Source: Halosaccharopolyspora lacisalsi (GTDB lineage: Bacteria > Actinomycetota > Actinomycetes > Mycobacteriales > Pseudonocardiaceae). From it: 64,000 nucleotides of DNA. How positions within the stretch are numbered: the stretch's first letter is position 1; every line of letters starts with the position of its first letter. A model generated the notes under the pieces. The model ran no database searches. It saw only the letters and a program-made list of their open reading frames with translations, and was not told the origin of the DNA. Below are positions 63,532 to 64,000 of this stretch, piece by piece. The DNA lies in the NCBI RefSeq assembly GCF_014137975.1, contig NZ_JACGWZ010000006.1:186001-250000 (forward strand), written 5' to 3'. Made by a program: the position numbers and the translations under genes.

Positions 63532-64000
63532 CGGTCCTCCTCGGCGTCGGGGAACCCGGCGGGCCGCAACGCGGCGTCGAGGTGCCGGGCGAGTTCGTCG
63601 ACCAGGTCTTCCGGACTCACATCGGTACTCGCGGGACGGGAGGAGAGGACGAACGACTGCGCCGTCAGCACGAGCACCCTGGTCTGGGTGTCCGGGTCAC
63701 CGTGCCGGATCGAGCCGTCGGCGTGACCCTCGTGCAGGTACTCGCGGACGAAGCGCTCGGCGGCCAACTGGGTGCTTCCGAGCCGCTGGACCAGGTAGGG
63801 CAGCAGCATCTCGGCGTCGGTGTCCAGCACCCGCAGCAGCAACGGGTCCGAGCGCAGCGACCGGACGGCCTCCAGGGTGACGGCGACCAGGCGTTGCCGC
63901 GCCGTGCCGCGGCCCTCCGCCGCACGGGCCTTCCGCAGGATGCCGGCGAACTCCTCGCCCATCAGCGTCGTGACCACGCTGCGCATGTCGGGGAAGCGCC
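63528..64000 (-). CDS. TetR family regulator, partial (5' end outside the window)
   Basis: The visible 156 residues run off the window edge: the frame stays open upstream and begins with RFPDMRSVVTTLMGEEFAGI, the end of a TetR helix-turn-helix (the RFPDM pattern after the recognition helix). The rest is a helical ligand domain (ARQRLVAVTLEAVRSLRSDP, QLAAERFVREYLHEGHADGS). The internal ATG at 63986 is not the start. It is the first gene of an operon with glpD, so glycerol-3-phosphate or a related metabolite could be its effector (inference). Confidence 0.85.
   Translation of the reverse strand, partial: RFPDMRSVVTTLMGEEFAGILRKARAAEGRGTARQRLVAVTLEAVRSLRSDPLLLRVLDTDAEMLLPYLVQRLGSTQLAAERFVREYLHEGHADGSIRHGDPDTQTRVLVLTAQSFVLSSRPASTDVSPEDLVDELARHLDAALRPAGFPDAEEDR

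Overview
This is a high-GC actinobacterial chromosome segment. GTG starts, ATGA/GTGA stop-start overlaps and the gene families (conservon, Rpf, SepH, DUF2530, DUF2537, DUF3027, DUF2771, SigC) all fit. Family content points to the Pseudonocardiales; I do not name a genus. From memory, the backbone follows the order of Mycobacterium tuberculosis Rv0862c to Rv0896: helicase-associated protein, small protein, moaC, mog/moaE, rpfA, moaD, moaA, YccF, cspB, DUF3027, DUF2530, MarR, SpoU methylase, DUF2537, SepH, serC, citA, gltA2. It is therefore mostly conserved core chromosome with lineage-specific insertions.

Layout. 1-3.2 kb: the end of a cvnABCD conservon (sensor kinase tail, roadblock, DUF742, GTPase). 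3.3-7.4 kb: helicase-associated protein, a small conserved protein, ACT-domain malic enzyme. 7.5-15.6 kb: a molybdenum island (moaC, a moaB-moaE fusion, moaD, moaA, an HTH-TOBE regulator and modABC) with an rpf gene in its middle that carries a c-di-AMP (ydaO) riboswitch and a CRP-type site. 15.6-21.9 kb: HAD phosphatase, YccF, PhzF-like enzyme, acyl-CoA synthetase, cold-shock protein, two lipoproteins. 22-25.8 kb: DUF3027 translationally coupled to a 987-residue GHKL/sacsin-type ATPase. 26-31.4 kb: EspG-like protein, DUF2530, MarR with an MFS exporter, an isolated DtxR/IdeR iron box, a sodium-solute symporter. 31.5-36.3 kb: superoxide dismutase, glutamate-cysteine-ligase-like enzyme, aldo-keto reductase, Bcr-type exporter. 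36.5-40.4 kb: rRNA methylase, DUF2537, SepH, SerC. 40.7-49 kb: a copper module (SigC-type sigma factor, divergent zinc-finger anti-sigma, Cu P-type ATPase, CopD-CtaG fusion, DUF5134, second CtaG). 49-58.6 kb: citrate synthase 2, PdxH, amino-acid permease, aldose epimerase, acyl-CoA dehydrogenase with a divergent TetR and PfkB kinase, main citrate synthase. 58.8-64 kb: an xre-membrane protein-NatA-NatB operon, then glpD and a TetR cut by the window edge.

The most unusual feature is a set of intergenic palindromes, mostly between convergent genes. I see three families: (i) a TTTCGCGCGAAA core with locus-specific but self-complementary arms (five loci); (ii) an identical 41-nt palindrome at two sites 50 kb apart; (iii) a 54-nt stem-loop with a conserved loop (three copies, one of which supplies a gene's stop codon). 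No tRNA, rRNA, transposase, phage gene or CRISPR array was seen.
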